From the NCBI RefSeq assembly GCF_900497805.2, contig NW_020954719.1, forward strand, positions 7,097,729-7,161,728: a DNA stretch of 64,000 bases, given 5' to 3'. How positions within the stretch are numbered: position 1 is the stretch's first letter; every line of letters begins with the position of its first letter. Of this stretch, positions 22,766 through 33,704 are shown in pieces. The stretch is from Vombatus ursinus. Taxonomy: Eukaryota; Chordata; Mammalia; Diprotodontia; Vombatidae. Below the pieces are notes generated by a model. The model was not told the DNA's origin. It saw nothing but the letters and a program-made list of their open reading frames with translations, and did not search any database. Both the position numbers and the translations under genes were made by a program.

Positions 22766-25689
22766 ATTCTACCCTAGTATTTGCCTGCCTCCCTGTCAAG
22801 AGGACCATTATTGATTTTTCAGTTACTCAGAATTCAGCCTCCTTTTAGGGATTTTTTTTTGTTTACATTTAGATCAGCAGTTATTAAGCACCTATCCCAT
22901 GCAGTACCCTGCAATGTGTTGGGGAGACTCAAAGATAAAGGGGTTCCTGGAAGAGCTAAGTGGGACATGTACACATTTGTTTACAGAGCACTATGACTAG
23001 GCACTGACATTTTCAGGAAAGAAGTAGGTAGGAGGAACCCTGAGAATTGGCACAGTGTGTTTATTGTGAGAAGCCCTAGATTTGGAATGAGAAGAGCTGG
23101 GTTTTGAATTCCTTTTCTGGGTCTGTTTCCCTGACTTCCCTTCCAGCTCTAAATTCTGTGAGTTTATGAGTCCATGGGGGCACTTTAAATCAAACATATA
23201 ATAAAGTATACAAAGCTACATACAAACCGAGACTACAAGACTGGGAGCATGAAAAGGGAAGTATTGATCAAAATGAGCGGGGTCAGGCTTACTCATGGTA
23301 GATATGTTGGAAGAATTTAAGCTAGATTTTGCAGGAAGTTGGGGCAGAAAGATAAGGATATCTAGAACCAGAAAAGGTAAGTTGTTTCTAGGAAACCTTC
23401 CTGGACTGATCAGATGATTGCTGCTGATACCCTCTCCCTGATCCAACCCCATTTGGACCTGGAAGTCACACAACTATCCCCGTGGCATACCTCCTGTTCT
23501 CTTTCCTAATGATGGATTCACCCTTACCTCTACCTCATTGTACTTCATCTGATGTGGATTTGCTATTAATATTTTACTGCCTATGTATTGGTGGGCCACT
23601 ACTTTTATTTTAAATGTTTGAGTCATTCATTCATTCATTCATTCAGTTTTAAAACAAATATTGATTAAAGCACTTTAGGCAGAAATATCCCATGAAGGTT
23701 CTATGTTTATGTCCTCTCCTTCTATAATCGCCCTTGCCTTAGATCATATCAATCATAATAGTGTGAATTCTCAGAAGATGAAAACATCATTTGGGTACTT
23801 CTCCTTAAACAATTCCTAGCCCAGTACCACTTATAGACATTTACTAAAGGCTTTGTATTGGTCATGAAGCAGTTATAATATAATAGTCGCAGCCTTTGTT
23901 TTTTAAGTTTAGTTGGGGAAAATGTGGGCATCAGTGAAGAGATGAAGAAAATAACAGAAGTCTATTTTATTCATTAAGCATGTACAAGATGAGGTTTGAG
24001 GAGGCTAGCAGATCAGAGGTGGAGAAGGAAGAGGTATCTCTCACACATTGTCCAATATCTCTATCTATATTCCTTTCTTAGCTCAGATTTCAGCCATTGA
24101 TTCAGTTGATTTCTCATGAGTTCATTGTCTCTGTCAATGGTGGATTTTCTTTTGAAAATACTTGGTGATCTGAAAGAGTAAATACAGCTTCCAAAAAGGC
24201 CTTGGAGAGGTCCACTCAGAGAGAGCATGGTGTGCTTTAAAAAAAAAAAAAAAAAAAGGGAGCTCTCTGTTGCCCATCTGACCCTTTCTGACCAACCTCC
24301 CTGGGAGTCAAGTTCAAAGCTGCAATCCCATTTGGCCTGGACATGAAACCTAACCTGCATTCCTGCCAAATGCCGTGACTACAGCTTCTCCACCTTGTTG
24401 TTGACAGCAGCTTCCTGTGGTTACTGTGCTGACCAGTGATTCCCCAAGAATCAAAAGTAGGTGGGGAGCCTGAAGAAAAGGAGTGCGGCAAAGGGGTCTG
24501 ATAAATGAAAGAGGAAGGAGTGGGGAGGAAGGTCGAAATGGAGTGGGAGGCATTGAGCACAAGACAATGGATGCTCTCCTACTCAGTTTTATCTTCTTCC
24601 TCTTGCTTATTCATTCACCCAATCTCTTTCCCACATGTCTCCTCTGGTTTCCTACCTACTAGAATTTTTTAATCTATAGATTTGTGCATTGATGACTACT
24701 TGTGCACAAGTCCATATGTAAACTATGATTCACCCTCTTATTTATCAGCCTTCAAATGTGGTACGCTTGCTACTGTTTATGACTCTGTCCATATGGGTGC
24801 GGCAGCAGAGCAAGAAATAAAGCATAACCTGCCATATGTGGGATGATTTGAGGAGCACCAAAAGGTTTCCTTGCCCTAAAAGACCTCCACTGCTTTGCCT
24901 CTGCCAGGCATTCTCTCATCATTGGGCATCACACTCCTTTGATCAGTAACATTCCTTCCCTGTTAAAATACAACTGCTACGTAGGGACAACATTAATTCA
25001 GTAGCACCCATTGACTCAGATTAGTTTATCAAATTAACTCAGTGAGAACCCAGTCTAGGGTTAGGTCGGAGGAAATGAGACACAGGGCAGGTTTTGATGG
25101 GAAAGTTGGGATACCTTATCGTCCTTCCTCTCCAAAGGTTGATCCAGGTGGGATACAAACCAAGTGCTTTAGTAGGGGTAAGGAGGTAGTGGGGAAGGGT
25201 TGTTGAGCAGTTGGAGATGCAGCTCTGAGGGTGGAGGAAGGGAGGTCAACAGCAGAGGAGGGAAGCATCATTTGTTGCACAATTTTTTTTAGAATGGCCT
25301 AATGAGGATTATATATGTGTATGAGTATATGGATATCTGAGATCACTGATTTGTGACACATACGATTGGGGTATGTGATGCCAGACTGGGACTCAGTCAA
25401 ATGAAGATGTGATGGCTTATGTTTAAACAGCTTGGAGTTCTCAAAAAAAAAAAAGTGACATAAAAAGTTGGGGTTGAAAGAAGACCAGTTTTTCCATTGG
25501 GAAAACCAAAAGACCTCACAGAACCCAGGCTAGGAAAAGAGAAGCCATTGACCAACCTAAACCCTACTCTCTCCCCAGTATTTCCGAGCAGCTCCTTCTA
25601 GAAACAGCAAGGAAGCCAAAGCCCAAGAGATAGCAGAGGTCCCCCCCTCAGACATACTGGATTGTTTATAACCTCACTATGCTGTCTGG
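22766..25689. other. Long unassigned intergenic stretch
   Basis: I recognise only simple sequence here: a (TCAT)n patch at about 23624-23645, an A20 run at about 24238-24258 and an A12 run near 25442. No exon or repeat family was identified. Old, decayed repeats are likely but not readable by eye. Confidence 0.35.
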
Positions 25690-25890
25690 AGTATATAGAG
25701 GGTCAGCCAGGGAGTCAGATATAGCTGGGCTCATGGCCTGTCCCTGACACACACTAGCTGTGTGATCCTGGGCAAGTACCTTAATTTCTCACTCCTCAAG
25801 ACAGCTCTCTAAGACAATTAGTGACAGCTAAGTTGCCAATGTGCTCTGCTGGAGGCAGTTTCCACACTATGATGAAATCACAGGTCCAGA
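25690..25890 (+). mobile_element. CORE-SINE (MON1/MAR1-like tail)
   Basis: CORE 'actagctgtgtgatcctggg' is followed by the marsupial/monotreme-type tail 'aagacagctctctaagacaa', 'ctctgctggaggcagtttcc', 'tgatgaaatcacaggtccag'. Confidence 0.75.
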
Positions 25891-27584
25891 CTAGGTCTAG
25901 GCTATATCATCCTCCTTTGCCCAACACATCCTTCCCCTCCACCCAAGCTCTCTCTATCAGATGTGATTAAGCAAGTATGAAGGGTTAAAAAAAATTATAT
26001 TGTGAATTGCATAAATGCTGAAGCCAATGGTTATATTTATGCCATTCTAAAGACCTAAAATAGGCACAGAGAAGACCTATTTCACATTCAAATGAATAAA
26101 TGGTTGGCAAATGGAAACCAATGTCAACTCTATTCAGCATAATTGAATGAGTTATGAAAGGTTTAAAGAAAAATTTTTTTTTATGGAATTGCTGCATTCT
26201 GGCTCTTGTTCTTGGTCATGCTGACTGCTCTTAGCCCTCAAAACCCCCGAGTCTCACCTTGTTTTTAGGGATTTGAGGCATTTGTGGCAGGAGGAATGGG
26301 CATCTAATTCCACCATCCGAGGAAAATCTGGGTGCCCGCCAATCTGGGACCAGATGACACCAGCAGGGGTCTTCTTTTTCACTGGATAACTGGAGGTAGA
26401 CAAATCAGTCTTCCAGATAGCCTCTATCTCATTCCCCCTTTCTCTAAGTGAGTAAGAGAGATGAAGTTAGAAGCAATACTCTTTGCTACCCTGGGTCTTG
26501 TTTCCTCTCCCAACCAAGGAGAGTCAGCCCCACTTGCCCTTCTCCACACCTATCCTTCCCCAACTCTACATCTATGATTGGAGAAGAAGAGATCCACTTA
26601 TTTTTAACCAGGGTGGGTCTTGCTTAGGTCTCTGGGAAGGTTCAAGAAACAGGGACTGAATAGGAGGTAGGATGTGAACCCAGATACTATATTCCTGACT
26701 ACATGGGAGCTGAGAGACCCTGAGATGGTCACACAATGGCCCAATGCTGTGTGGCAGTCAGGGGACCAGTTTTCTCTACCTAAGGGCTTACTTATAGAAG
26801 CCTCTTTTGGCATGTCTGCTTACAAAGTGGGGAGAATTGGATCATTTACATAAATGAATGAAAGGTGGATGCTAGGTGTTTGAACAGAAATGTTTGCAAA
26901 TATGTCAACTGTTGATTCTAAAGTGGAGTGAAATCTGACATCCAGAGCATTCCTCTTTTACTCTGATAGCCTGAAATGTACTCAAGGTCATGCTCAGATC
27001 TCAAATCAAGACACCTACCCATATATACTCCCTTCTCAACCCTGATAGTCAGCAATTTGGAACCATTCTCAGTGGAGGTGAGAAGAAACCACTCACACAT
27101 CAATGAGGGCTGACTTTTAGCCTCTATCTCCTGCATGGCTACTTATGGGACCAGAGAAAACCTTTGGTCCCCAAGACTTATTTCATCCCAGTGTCTCAAT
27201 CTTCCAGTCTAACTGTCCTGGCAACAATGGTTCCACGTACCGAGCAATTTTCAGGACTTCAGGACACTCTTGATGCTGAGTCTTTGGGGACTGTTTGGGT
27301 TGCCATCCACCAGCCCTGGTAAAATAGATGTATTTTTTTGGTGCTCCTACTGTTGTTTTTTTCTGCTTCTCTGGGCTGGCTATGGGAACTGGAATGCTCA
27401 GGTTCAGGCCCCATTCCCTTCGGAGCTAAAGGAACAAGGCAGAGACAGGCTTTCAGGAGAGGGGAAGGGCAGAAAGTATAGCAACTTTCTCCTCAAGGGC
27501 GTTGACATTACTTAGGGTCTAGACATAAAAAGAATGGATATTAAGGTATTAAGATCTACGTGCAGTTGTAGACAGGGAAGCACA
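25891..27584. other. Unassigned intergenic DNA
   Basis: No exon, RNA gene or repeat family recognised. Confidence 0.35.
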
Positions 27585-27910
27585 AGAATCAATAAATAAT
27601 TGCCAAATATTGAGGGCCTACTATATGCCCAACACTGAGTTAGGTTTGTGGATATAGAGTAGGAGGGGGGACCCTTAGAGAACAATTCATGAGGCCCACT
27701 CCTCTAAACCAAGCCCCTTGGTTAATAATGTGGGGATAAATTGCGGAGTATTAAGGCTTGTACTTAGAGGTATGCTTCTATACCATGGTGTAATGTGATG
27801 TCAGCCCTTCTAAGGCAGAAGGTAAATTACTCAGAATTCAATCCAACCAGTACCTTTTTGAGTGCTGAGAACATGTGATCAGTACTGAGTTAGGTGCTAT
27901 GGGAGATACA
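27585..27910 (-). mobile_element. Two L2 3' end scraps
   Basis: Antisense L2 termini at about 27585-27665 ('ggcctactatatgcccaaca') and about 27840-27910 ('gagtgctgagaacatgtgat', 'gttaggtgctatgggagata'). Confidence 0.65.
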
Positions 27911-27914
27911 AGTG

Positions 27915-28155
27915 TTGTGCAGTAGACAAAGCACAGGCGAGCCAAATTGTGGGTTGGAGTCCTACTTTTATCACTAGCTGGGTCACCTTGAATGTGTAAG
28001 TCTATCTTAATGAATCTCAGTTTCATCAATTATAAAAAAGATGAAAATATTCATCCTTCCTATCTCACAAGATAGTTGTGAGAATCAAATAAGTTAATGA
28101 TGTAAAGGGCTTTGTTTCCATAAAGTAGCACATAAATACAAGCCATTATAATAAC
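27915..28155 (+). mobile_element. MIR
   Basis: 'tcactagctgggtcaccttg', 'aatctcagtttcatcaatta', 'cctatctcacaagatagttg', 'tgatgtaaagggctttg'. Nearly full length. Confidence 0.85.
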
Positions 28156-28479
28156 AGAATTATACTACCTGTGCTCTGGATTTGAGGCCCCTTGAGTGGT
28201 GCTCTCCTTTTACCAAAAGAGATGCTACCCTGGATCTCCACTTCTTTCTAAAAAGCCAGGTCTTAAACTATTAAACTGGGGTTACTCACAAAGTAACACC
28301 CAAAATTTCCACGACCAATTAGTCTGCCTTACCTGCTTAGAAGGTCAGATTGTAGGACTCAAATTTGGCTTTGCCTTCAAGGCAACCTTTAGACCTGGCC
28401 AGGAAATAATCTTCCTTTGAGGGGAACAGTTAGTTGGGTAAAAATCTTGGAGGTTTCTCTGATAAATGTATCATTTTAA

Positions 28480-29470
28480 GATACACAAGGAGATGCTTCA
28501 AATTTATGATAAGGAGAGTCATTTCCCCACTAGACAGATAATCAAAGGATATGTGTAGGCAGTTGACAAAGAAGGAAATTCAAGCTATCAACACCCATAT
28601 AAAAATGCTCCTAAAACTAATGATTTTAGAAACACAAATTAAAGTAACTCTGAGGTTCCACCTCATACCCATCATATTGGCAAAGATGATGAAAAAAGAA
28701 AATGGCAAACGTTGGAAGGGCTATGGGAAAAACATGTACATTAATATCCCGTTGGTGAAGTCAATAATTTGTCCAGCCACTCTAAAAAGCAATTTTGAAC
28801 CATGTCCCCAAAGACATTAATTTGTGTATATGTACTCTTTGGGCTAGCAATACCACTACTAGGCTTATAGCCTCAAAGAGCTCAAAGGAAGAGGAAAAGA
28901 ACTGCATATATATATATATTTGTATATACATTTGTAGCAGTTCTTTTGTGGTGGCAAAGAATTGTAACCTAAAAGAGTTCTCATAAATAGGGGAATCAAT
29001 GAAAAAATATATGAATGTAATGAAATATTACTATTCTATAAGAAATGATAAAAGAGACTATTTCAGAGGAACCTGGAAAGGCCTGTATGAAATGATGTAG
29101 CATGAAGTAATAAGAATCAGGAGGAAAAAAAATTATACAATTACAACATTATAAAGACAAATAGCTTCGAGAGACTTGAGAATCCTAATCAATTCAGTGA
29201 CCAACCATGACTCCAGAGTACCAATAATAAAGCATGCCATTCACCTCCTGACAGAGAGGCAAGTGACTCAAGATACAGAATGAGACACATTTTTTAACGC
29301 GGCCAATGTGGGACTTTGTTTTGCTTGATGATTTGTTGCAATGGTTTTGCTTTTCTTTTTTTTTTCAATGAAGATAGGGCAGTGGGAAGCAAAGGGGTAG
29401 AGTTCTTTCCGCCATTCCCAAAATGGGAAGAGAACAGAAGGAAGAGCAGAAGGAATCATGGACAAGCAGG
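28480..29470 (+). mobile_element. Old L1, 5'-truncated
   Basis: The plus strand encodes diverged L1 ORF2 C-terminal sequence. An 89-codon stretch at 28551-28820 contains LRFHLIPIILAKMMKKENGK, and further on FVVAKNCNLKE appears, followed by a 3' UTR ('gccaatgtgggactttgttt'). It is more decayed than the next L1, so older. Confidence 0.85.
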
Positions 29471-29485
29471 ATGGTTTGAAAGTTA

Positions 29486-29640
29486 CACGTTGGGGCAGCT
29501 AGGTGGTACAGCGGATAGAGCTCTGGCTTTGGAGTCAGAAGGACCTGAGTTCAAATCTGGTCACAGACTCTTGACACTTAGTAGCTGTGTGACACTGGGC
29601 AAGTCACTTAACCCCAATTGCCTCACCAAAAAAAAAAAAA
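29486..29640 (+). mobile_element. WSINE1-type SINE
   Basis: Near-consensus copy with A-tail, from GGGGCAGCTAGGTGGTACAG to 'cccaattgcctcacc'. Flanks AGTTACACGTT and AGTTACATGTT form a target duplication differing at one base. Confidence 0.93.
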
Positions 29641-30690
29641 AGTTACATGTTGAAATTACTATATACTTTAAAAGAAAAGCAAAGAATACAAGTCACTCCC
29701 CAATTGATAAATGGTTAGAGGATATGAACAGGTAGTTTTCAGATGAAGAAATCAAAGCTATCTATAGTCATATAAAAATACTCTAAATTCCTATTGATTA
29801 GAAAAATGCAAATTAGAACAACTTTGAGGTACCACCTCACACCTATCAGATTGGCTAATATGACAGAAAAGGAAAATGATAAATGTCAGAATGGATGTGG
29901 AAAAATTGGGACACTAATGCACTATTGGTGGAGTTGTGAATTGACCCACCCGTTCTGGAGAGCAATTTGGAGCTATGTCCAAAAGGCTATAAAACTATAA
30001 CTTTGATCCAGCAATACTACTACTAAGTCTATATCCCAAAGAGATCAAAGAAAAAGGGAAAAGATCTATATGTAAAATATTTATAGCAGTGGTGGCAAAG
30101 AATTGGAATTTGAGAAGATACTCATTAATTGAGAAATGACTAAACAAGTTGTGGTATATAATTGTGATGGAATACTATTGTGCTACAAGAAATGATGAGA
30201 AGGATGGTTTCAGAAACACCTAGGCATACTTACATGAACTGATGCAAAGTGAAATGAGCAGAACCAAGAGAACATTGTACACAAAAACAGCAATATCATA
30301 TGATGATCAACTGTGGATGACTTAGCTTTCTTAGCAATACAATGATCCAAGACAATTTTGAAGGATGTATGATGAAAAATGTTATCCACATCCAGAGAAA
30401 GAACTGATAGAGTCTGAATGAAGATGGAATCATACTTTTTTTTAACTTTATTTTTCTTGTTTTGTTTTGTTTGGTCTGTTTTCTTTTGCAACATGGATAA
30501 TATGTTTTGTATGACTTCACATGTATAATCTATATCAAATCGCTTGCCTTCTCAAGGCCAGGGAAGGAGGGGTAAGGAAGGGAGAGAATTTGGACTCAAA
30601 AAAAATTTTTAATGAATGTTAAAATTTTGTTTACATGTAATTGAGAAATATTTATATGAAATAAAAAATGTTGGGGGTGAAAAAGAAAAG
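29641..30690 (+). mobile_element. L1, 5'-truncated
   Basis: ORF2 C-terminal region: 29794-30000 open, with RTTLRYHLTPIRLANMTEKE and CGKIGTLMHYWWSCEL, homologous to the 'RYHLTPVRM..GCGEIGTLLHCWW' motif of eutherian L1. The 3' UTR and A-rich tail end about 30690. Several stops are present. Confidence 0.92.
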
Positions 30691-30999
30691 CGACTTCTGG
30701 GAGCCAAGATGGTGGAGTAAGTCAGGAAATCACCTGAACTCTACCAAATTCACCTCTGAACAACTATAAAATAGTGCCTCAAAGTAAATTCTGGAACAGC
30801 ATAACCAACAGAAAGATGGGTTGAAACCATTTTCCAGTCCAAGACAACTTGGAAGGTAGGCAGGAAAGATCTGTCTCATTCAGGTAAAAGGGGAATGCAG
30901 TCCAGAGCAGGCAGTGTCCAGGCAAGCCAGCAGCAGGCCATGCCCCAGCATAAGAGTGGGAGGCTCTGAGCCCCTACTCAGGTCAGTGACTGAGACCCT

Positions 31000-31345
31000 A
31001 TGGCCCCAGTGCAGCCAACCCCCTCATGCAGCTTCAATGCAACACCAGGCCTCCTATAGGCCTTGACACAGCAACAGGCAAGTAGCCAGGCTCCCTGAGG
31101 CCCCAGTGTAGCACCAGGTCCACTGCAGGCCCCGACACAGCAGCAGGTGAGTGGTCAGGCCATATTGAGGACTCCAGAGCATTACCAGGTGAATGGTCAG
31201 GCCTCCCGTGGCCCAACACAACACCAGGTCCCCCATGGCTCCAATGCAGCACCAGGCCCCTGTGGGTCCCAACACAGCACCAGGTGAGTGGCCAGGCACC
31301 CCATGACACCTACACAACACCAAGTAAGTAGCCAGGGCCTGCAGC
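31000..31345 (+). repeat. Tandem repeats in L1 5' UTR
   Basis: Imperfect GC-rich units carrying 'cagcaccaggt', 'gagtggtcaggc' and 'aacacagcaccaggtgagtg' recur at irregular spacing, roughly 30 or 60 bases. Tandem monomers are common in L1 promoters, and this is the GC-rich exception within an A-rich element. Confidence 0.75.
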
Positions 31346-31713
31346 TTCTGACACAAGAAGCTTGGGACAGTGCCCCCTCCACCTCAGGAGCAACTTTAAA
31401 AGTAACAAAATAGGCTAGAAAAAATGAGCAAAAAATAAAAAATGAAACTGATCATAGAAAGTTATTATGATGACAGGGCAAATGAAAACACACACTCAGA
31501 TAACAATGTCAAAACGCCTACATACAAAGCCTCAAAGATAAATGTGAATTGACCTCAGGCCCAAAAAGAACTCCTGGAAGAGCTCAAAAAAGGAGTTTAA
31601 AAATCAAATAAGAGAGGTAGAAGAAAAAATTGGGAAAAGAAATGAGAGTGATGCAAGAGAATCATGAAAAGGAGTCAACAGCTTGACAAAGGAAGAACAA
31701 ATAAAGGGAGAAG

Positions 31714-31998
31714 GTGCACAAAATTTTTACTGAAGAAAACAACTCCTTAAAAAGTAGAACTGGCCAAATGGAAAAGGAGTTAAAAAGGCTAACTGAAGAA
31801 AATAGCTTCTTAAAAATTAGAATTAGACAAGTAGAAGCTAATGACTTCATGACATATCAAGAATCAATTAAACAAAATCAAAAGAATGAAAAAATAGAAG
31901 AAAATGTAAAATATCTCATTGGAAAAATAACTGACCTGGAAAGTAGACCCAGGAGAGATAATTTAGAAATTATTGGACTACCCGAAAGTGATGCTTAA
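31714..31998 (+). pseudogene. L1 ORF1 remnant (coiled coil to RRM start)
   Basis: A 94-codon open stretch: heptad-like E/L/K-rich coiled coil (MHKIFTEENNSLKSRTGQME), then KITDLESRPRRDNLEIIGLP, the most conserved junction motif of L1 ORF1p. ORF1p is an RNA-binding trimer of the L1 ribonucleoprotein. Upstream and downstream parts continue in other frames, so this copy cannot make the protein. Confidence 0.85.
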
Positions 31999-32984
31999 AA
32001 AAAAAAGACCTGATCATCATACTTCAAGAAATTATCAAGGAAAAATGCCTTGATAGCCTAGAACTAGAGGGTAAAATAGACATTGAAATAACCCACCTCC
32101 TGAAAAAGATCCCAAAATGAAAACTCCCAGGAAAATTATATCCAAATTCCAGAACTCCCAGGTCAAGGAGAAAATATTGCCAGCAGCCAGAAAGAAACAG
32201 TTCAAATATCCTAGAGCCACAGTCAAGATTATATAGGATTTAGCAGCTTCTACATTAAAGAATCAGAGGACATGGAATATGATATTCCAGAAGGCAAAGA
32301 ACCCCTAGGATTCAACCAAGAATCACCTACCCAGTGAAACTCAGCATAATCCATCAGGGGGAAAAATAGTAATTCAATGAAACAGAAGACTTTCAAGCAT
32401 TCCTGATGAAAAGACCAGAAGTGAACAAAAAAGTTGAGACTCAAGAGAAGTATAAAAAGGTAAAAAAGAAAGAGAAAACATAAGGGATTTAATAAGATTA
32501 AACTGTTTATATCCCTACAAGGGAAGATGATACTAGTAACTCTTAAGAACTATATCACTATTAGTGCAGTTAGAAGGAGTATACATGGACAGAGGGCGCA
32601 GGTATAAGGTGACTTTGATGGGATGATATAAAAAAAATTAAGGGGTGAAAAATAGGATTCCTCTGGGAGTCGAAGGGAGAGGTAGAATGAGGTAAATTAT
32701 CTAATATGAAGAGCTGTGAAAGACCTATTACAGTGGAGAAGAAGATGGCGGGGGCATCACTTGAACTTTACTCTCATTGGAATTGGCTCAAAGAGGGAAT
32801 AACATACACAATCAGTTGGGCATAGAAATCTATCTTATCTTACTCTAAAGGAAAATAGTAGGGGCAGAGATTAAAAAAAGAGGGAGGACTAACAAAAGCA
32901 GCGCAGATTGGGGGAGACAGTGGTCAGAAGCAAAACAATGGTGAGGAGGAAAAGAGATAGAAAGAGAAATTTCATTTAAAATAA

Positions 32985-33695
32985 CTGTAGTGCATACCCT
33001 TTGACCCAGCAATTGCACCTCTAGGGCTGTATCCCAAAGAGATCATAAAAATGGGAAAAGGACTCACATGTACAAAAATATTTATAGTAGCTCTATATGT
33101 GGTGGCAAAGAACTGGAAATTGAGGGGATGCCCATCAATTGGGGAATGGCTGAACAAGTTGTGGAATATGAATGTAATGGAATACTATTGTGCTATAAGA
33201 AATGATGAACAGGCTGATTTCAGAAAAACCTGGAAAGACTTGTATGGACTGATGCTGAGTGAAGTGAGCAGAACCAGGAGAACGCTGTACACAGTAACAA
33301 CCACACTGTGTGATGACTGATTTTGATAGACTTAGCTCTTCTCAGCAAGGATCTAAGATGTCTCCAAAAGTCTCAAGATGGAAAATATTGTCCATATCCA
33401 GAGAGTGAACCATGGAGTTTGAATGGAGATCGAAGCATACTATTTGCTCTTTTTTTTTCTGCTGCTTTATTTTGTTTCTTCTTTCTTGTGGGTCCTCTTA
33501 TTGGTTCTAATTCTTCTTTACAACATGACTAATGTGAAAATATGTTTAGGAATGTATATGTAGAGCCTATATCAGATTGCATGCCGTCTTGGAGAGGGAG
33601 GTGGGAAGGGAGGGGGAGAAAATTTAAAACTCCAAAGCTTATGGAAGTGAATGTTGAAAACTAAAAATAAATTAATTAAAAAATAAAAATAAAGA
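32985..33695 (+). mobile_element. L1 3' end, relatively young
   Basis: ORF2 C-terminus open over 33051-33320 (TCTKIFIVALYVVAKNWKLR, GCPSIGEWLNKLW, MEYYCAIRNDEQADFRKTW), matching the C-terminus of other marsupial L1s and, more distantly, eutherian 'IAKTWNQPKCPTMIDWIKKMW'. A full 3' UTR and an A-rich end (33660-33695) follow. Confidence 0.93.
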
Positions 33696-33704
33696 ATTGT
33701 AGAT

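Larger units (their letters stand above)
30691..32970 (+). mobile_element. L1/HAL1-like element: 5' UTR, ORF1, no ORF2
   Basis: Begins at an L1-type 5' end ('gggagccaagatggtggagt'). A tandem-repeat 5' UTR (about 31000-31345) is followed by ORF1 remnants: a coiled coil and the motif ITDLESRPRRDNLEIIGLPE (31714-31998), then RRM/C-terminal remnants (about 32100-32400, KTPRKIISKFQN.., EKILPAARKK). The next 500 bases do not look like ORF2, which fits an ORF1-only HAL1-type element. ORF1 has frameshifts and stops. The next L1 3' end (32985) may be part of the same element or a separate insertion. Confidence 0.75.

Noticed and set aside
31000-31345. Regularly spaced 'cagcaccaggt' units, CRISPR-like at first glance
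   Set aside because: Units are imperfect, spacers are not unique, and the site is an L1 5' UTR in a vertebrate genome.
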